Part shown: in pieces, positions 63,693 through 64,000 of the stretch
How the letters are laid out: every line of letters begins with the position of its first letter
How positions within the stretch are numbered: position 1 is the stretch's first letter
NCBI GenBank assembly: GCA_023954155.1
Contig: JAMLIO010000002.1
Coordinates: forward strand, 256,221 to 320,220
DNA length: 64,000 bases
Direction: 5' to 3'
Origin: Pseudobdellovibrionaceae bacterium
Lineage (GTDB): Bacteria > Bdellovibrionota > Bdellovibrionia > Bdellovibrionales > UBA1609
Program-made: the position numbers and the translations under genes
The notes under the pieces: model-generated
Database searches by the model: none
What the model was told of the DNA's origin: nothing
Seen by the model: the letters and a program-made list of their open reading frames with translations, nothing else

Positions 63693-64000
63693 GTATTCTT
63701 TTATTTTTCTTTTTAATACTTTTTGCAGGTTACATCTTTGGCAAATGGAATGAAGATAAGCATCTTCAGGATTTAGCTCTCAGAGAAAAGAGATTGGGGA
63801 AGATACCTGCACGAAATACAGGCAAAAAAGAAGTCTTCACGGATGTCCAAGGAGTTTTAGTTTCTGGCAGTGTGGTTGTGGCCCAAGATGCTTTTAAAGC
63901 ATTTATTGCTGGAATTGTGGCCCTATTTGGTGGACGAATTAAAGTTTATGAAACTTTAATGGAACGTGCTCGCCGTGAAGCAGTATTAAGAGCTAAAGAA
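63689..64000 (+). CDS. membrane-anchored YbjQ-like protein (cut by window end)
   Basis: At least 104 residues, running off the window. One N-terminal membrane helix (SILLFFFLILFAGYIFG), a charged linker, then a domain with GVLVSGSVVVAQDAFKAFIA...FGGRIKVYETLMERARREA, clearly similar to the YbjQ protein before it (GSSVRAKHVGRDIMAGI...FGGELKGYTELLNESREEA). ATGA overlap shows one operon. A membrane-tethered paralogue may recruit the soluble one. Confidence 0.8.
   Translation, partial: MSILLFFFLILFAGYIFGKWNEDKHLQDLALREKRLGKIPARNTGKKEVFTDVQGVLVSGSVVVAQDAFKAFIAGIVALFGGRIKVYETLMERARREAVLRAKE

Overview
The window looks like about 64 kb of chromosome from a Gram-negative bacterium of moderate to low GC. 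Gene content and gene order resemble the Bdellovibrionota, the group of predatory bacteria such as Bdellovibrio and Pseudobdellovibrio. Pointers are an AgmX/PglI-type protein, a GldA/GldF/GldG/DUF4340 export operon, a YkuD_2-type L,D-transpeptidase, many small exported proteins of unknown function, and dense packing with frequent strand switches. The assignment is inferred from gene content only. There is no prophage, integrase, transposase, CRISPR array, rRNA or tRNA that I can see.

Layout. 0-1.8 kb: the 3' end of a 6S RNA, two small hairpin repeats and an exported protein. 1.8-9.9 kb: an NFACT protein, a four-gene ABC export operon, a 15-copy heptamer repeat, a GHMP sugar kinase and a DUF429-like protein. 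9.9-15.5 kb: two giant palindromes around a Lys/Ala-rich exported protein, a radical-SAM (SPL-like) pair, an App1-like HAD protein, an AgmX-like protein and SecG. 15.7-20.4 kb: tmk-holB-tatD-gap-pgk. 20.4-27.7 kb: a RimK-like ATP-grasp gene divergent from a GNAT-C39 peptidase fusion, then exported proteins, an aspartoacylase and a caspase-like lipoprotein. 27.8-35.6 kb: tpiA, threonine dehydratase, hisC-cmk-rpsA, HIT, rhomboid. 35.7-50.9 kb: an MFS transporter, a FadE-like dehydrogenase, FKBP, CtaA, PdxH, Nfu, M48 protease with YjgN, ETF-QO, an Rlu-type pseudouridine synthase and a YhdH-like reductase. 50.9-64 kb: a redoxin, an L,D-transpeptidase, an outer-membrane barrel, two PTPS/QueD paralogues, AcnA, a lipoprotein-type KatG and two YbjQ-like genes.

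Metabolic links: Gap, Pgk and TpiA are lower glycolysis; FadE and ETF-QO connect fatty-acid oxidation to the quinone pool; AcnA is in the TCA cycle; CtaA makes heme A for terminal oxidases. Together they suggest an aerobic heterotroph that burns amino acids and lipids.

The most unusual signal is not a gene. At least ten long palindromes (72-325 bp) lie between genes, mostly at gene 3' ends. Eight fall into two families (A: three copies, B: five copies). Each family has a conserved, asymmetric, structured core. Around it are arms that pair almost perfectly within a copy but mostly differ between copies. Two copies have uninterrupted 96 and 103 bp arms. Four copies have an outer edge that abuts or overlaps a neighbouring stop codon. 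I do not recognise these as a described repeat family.
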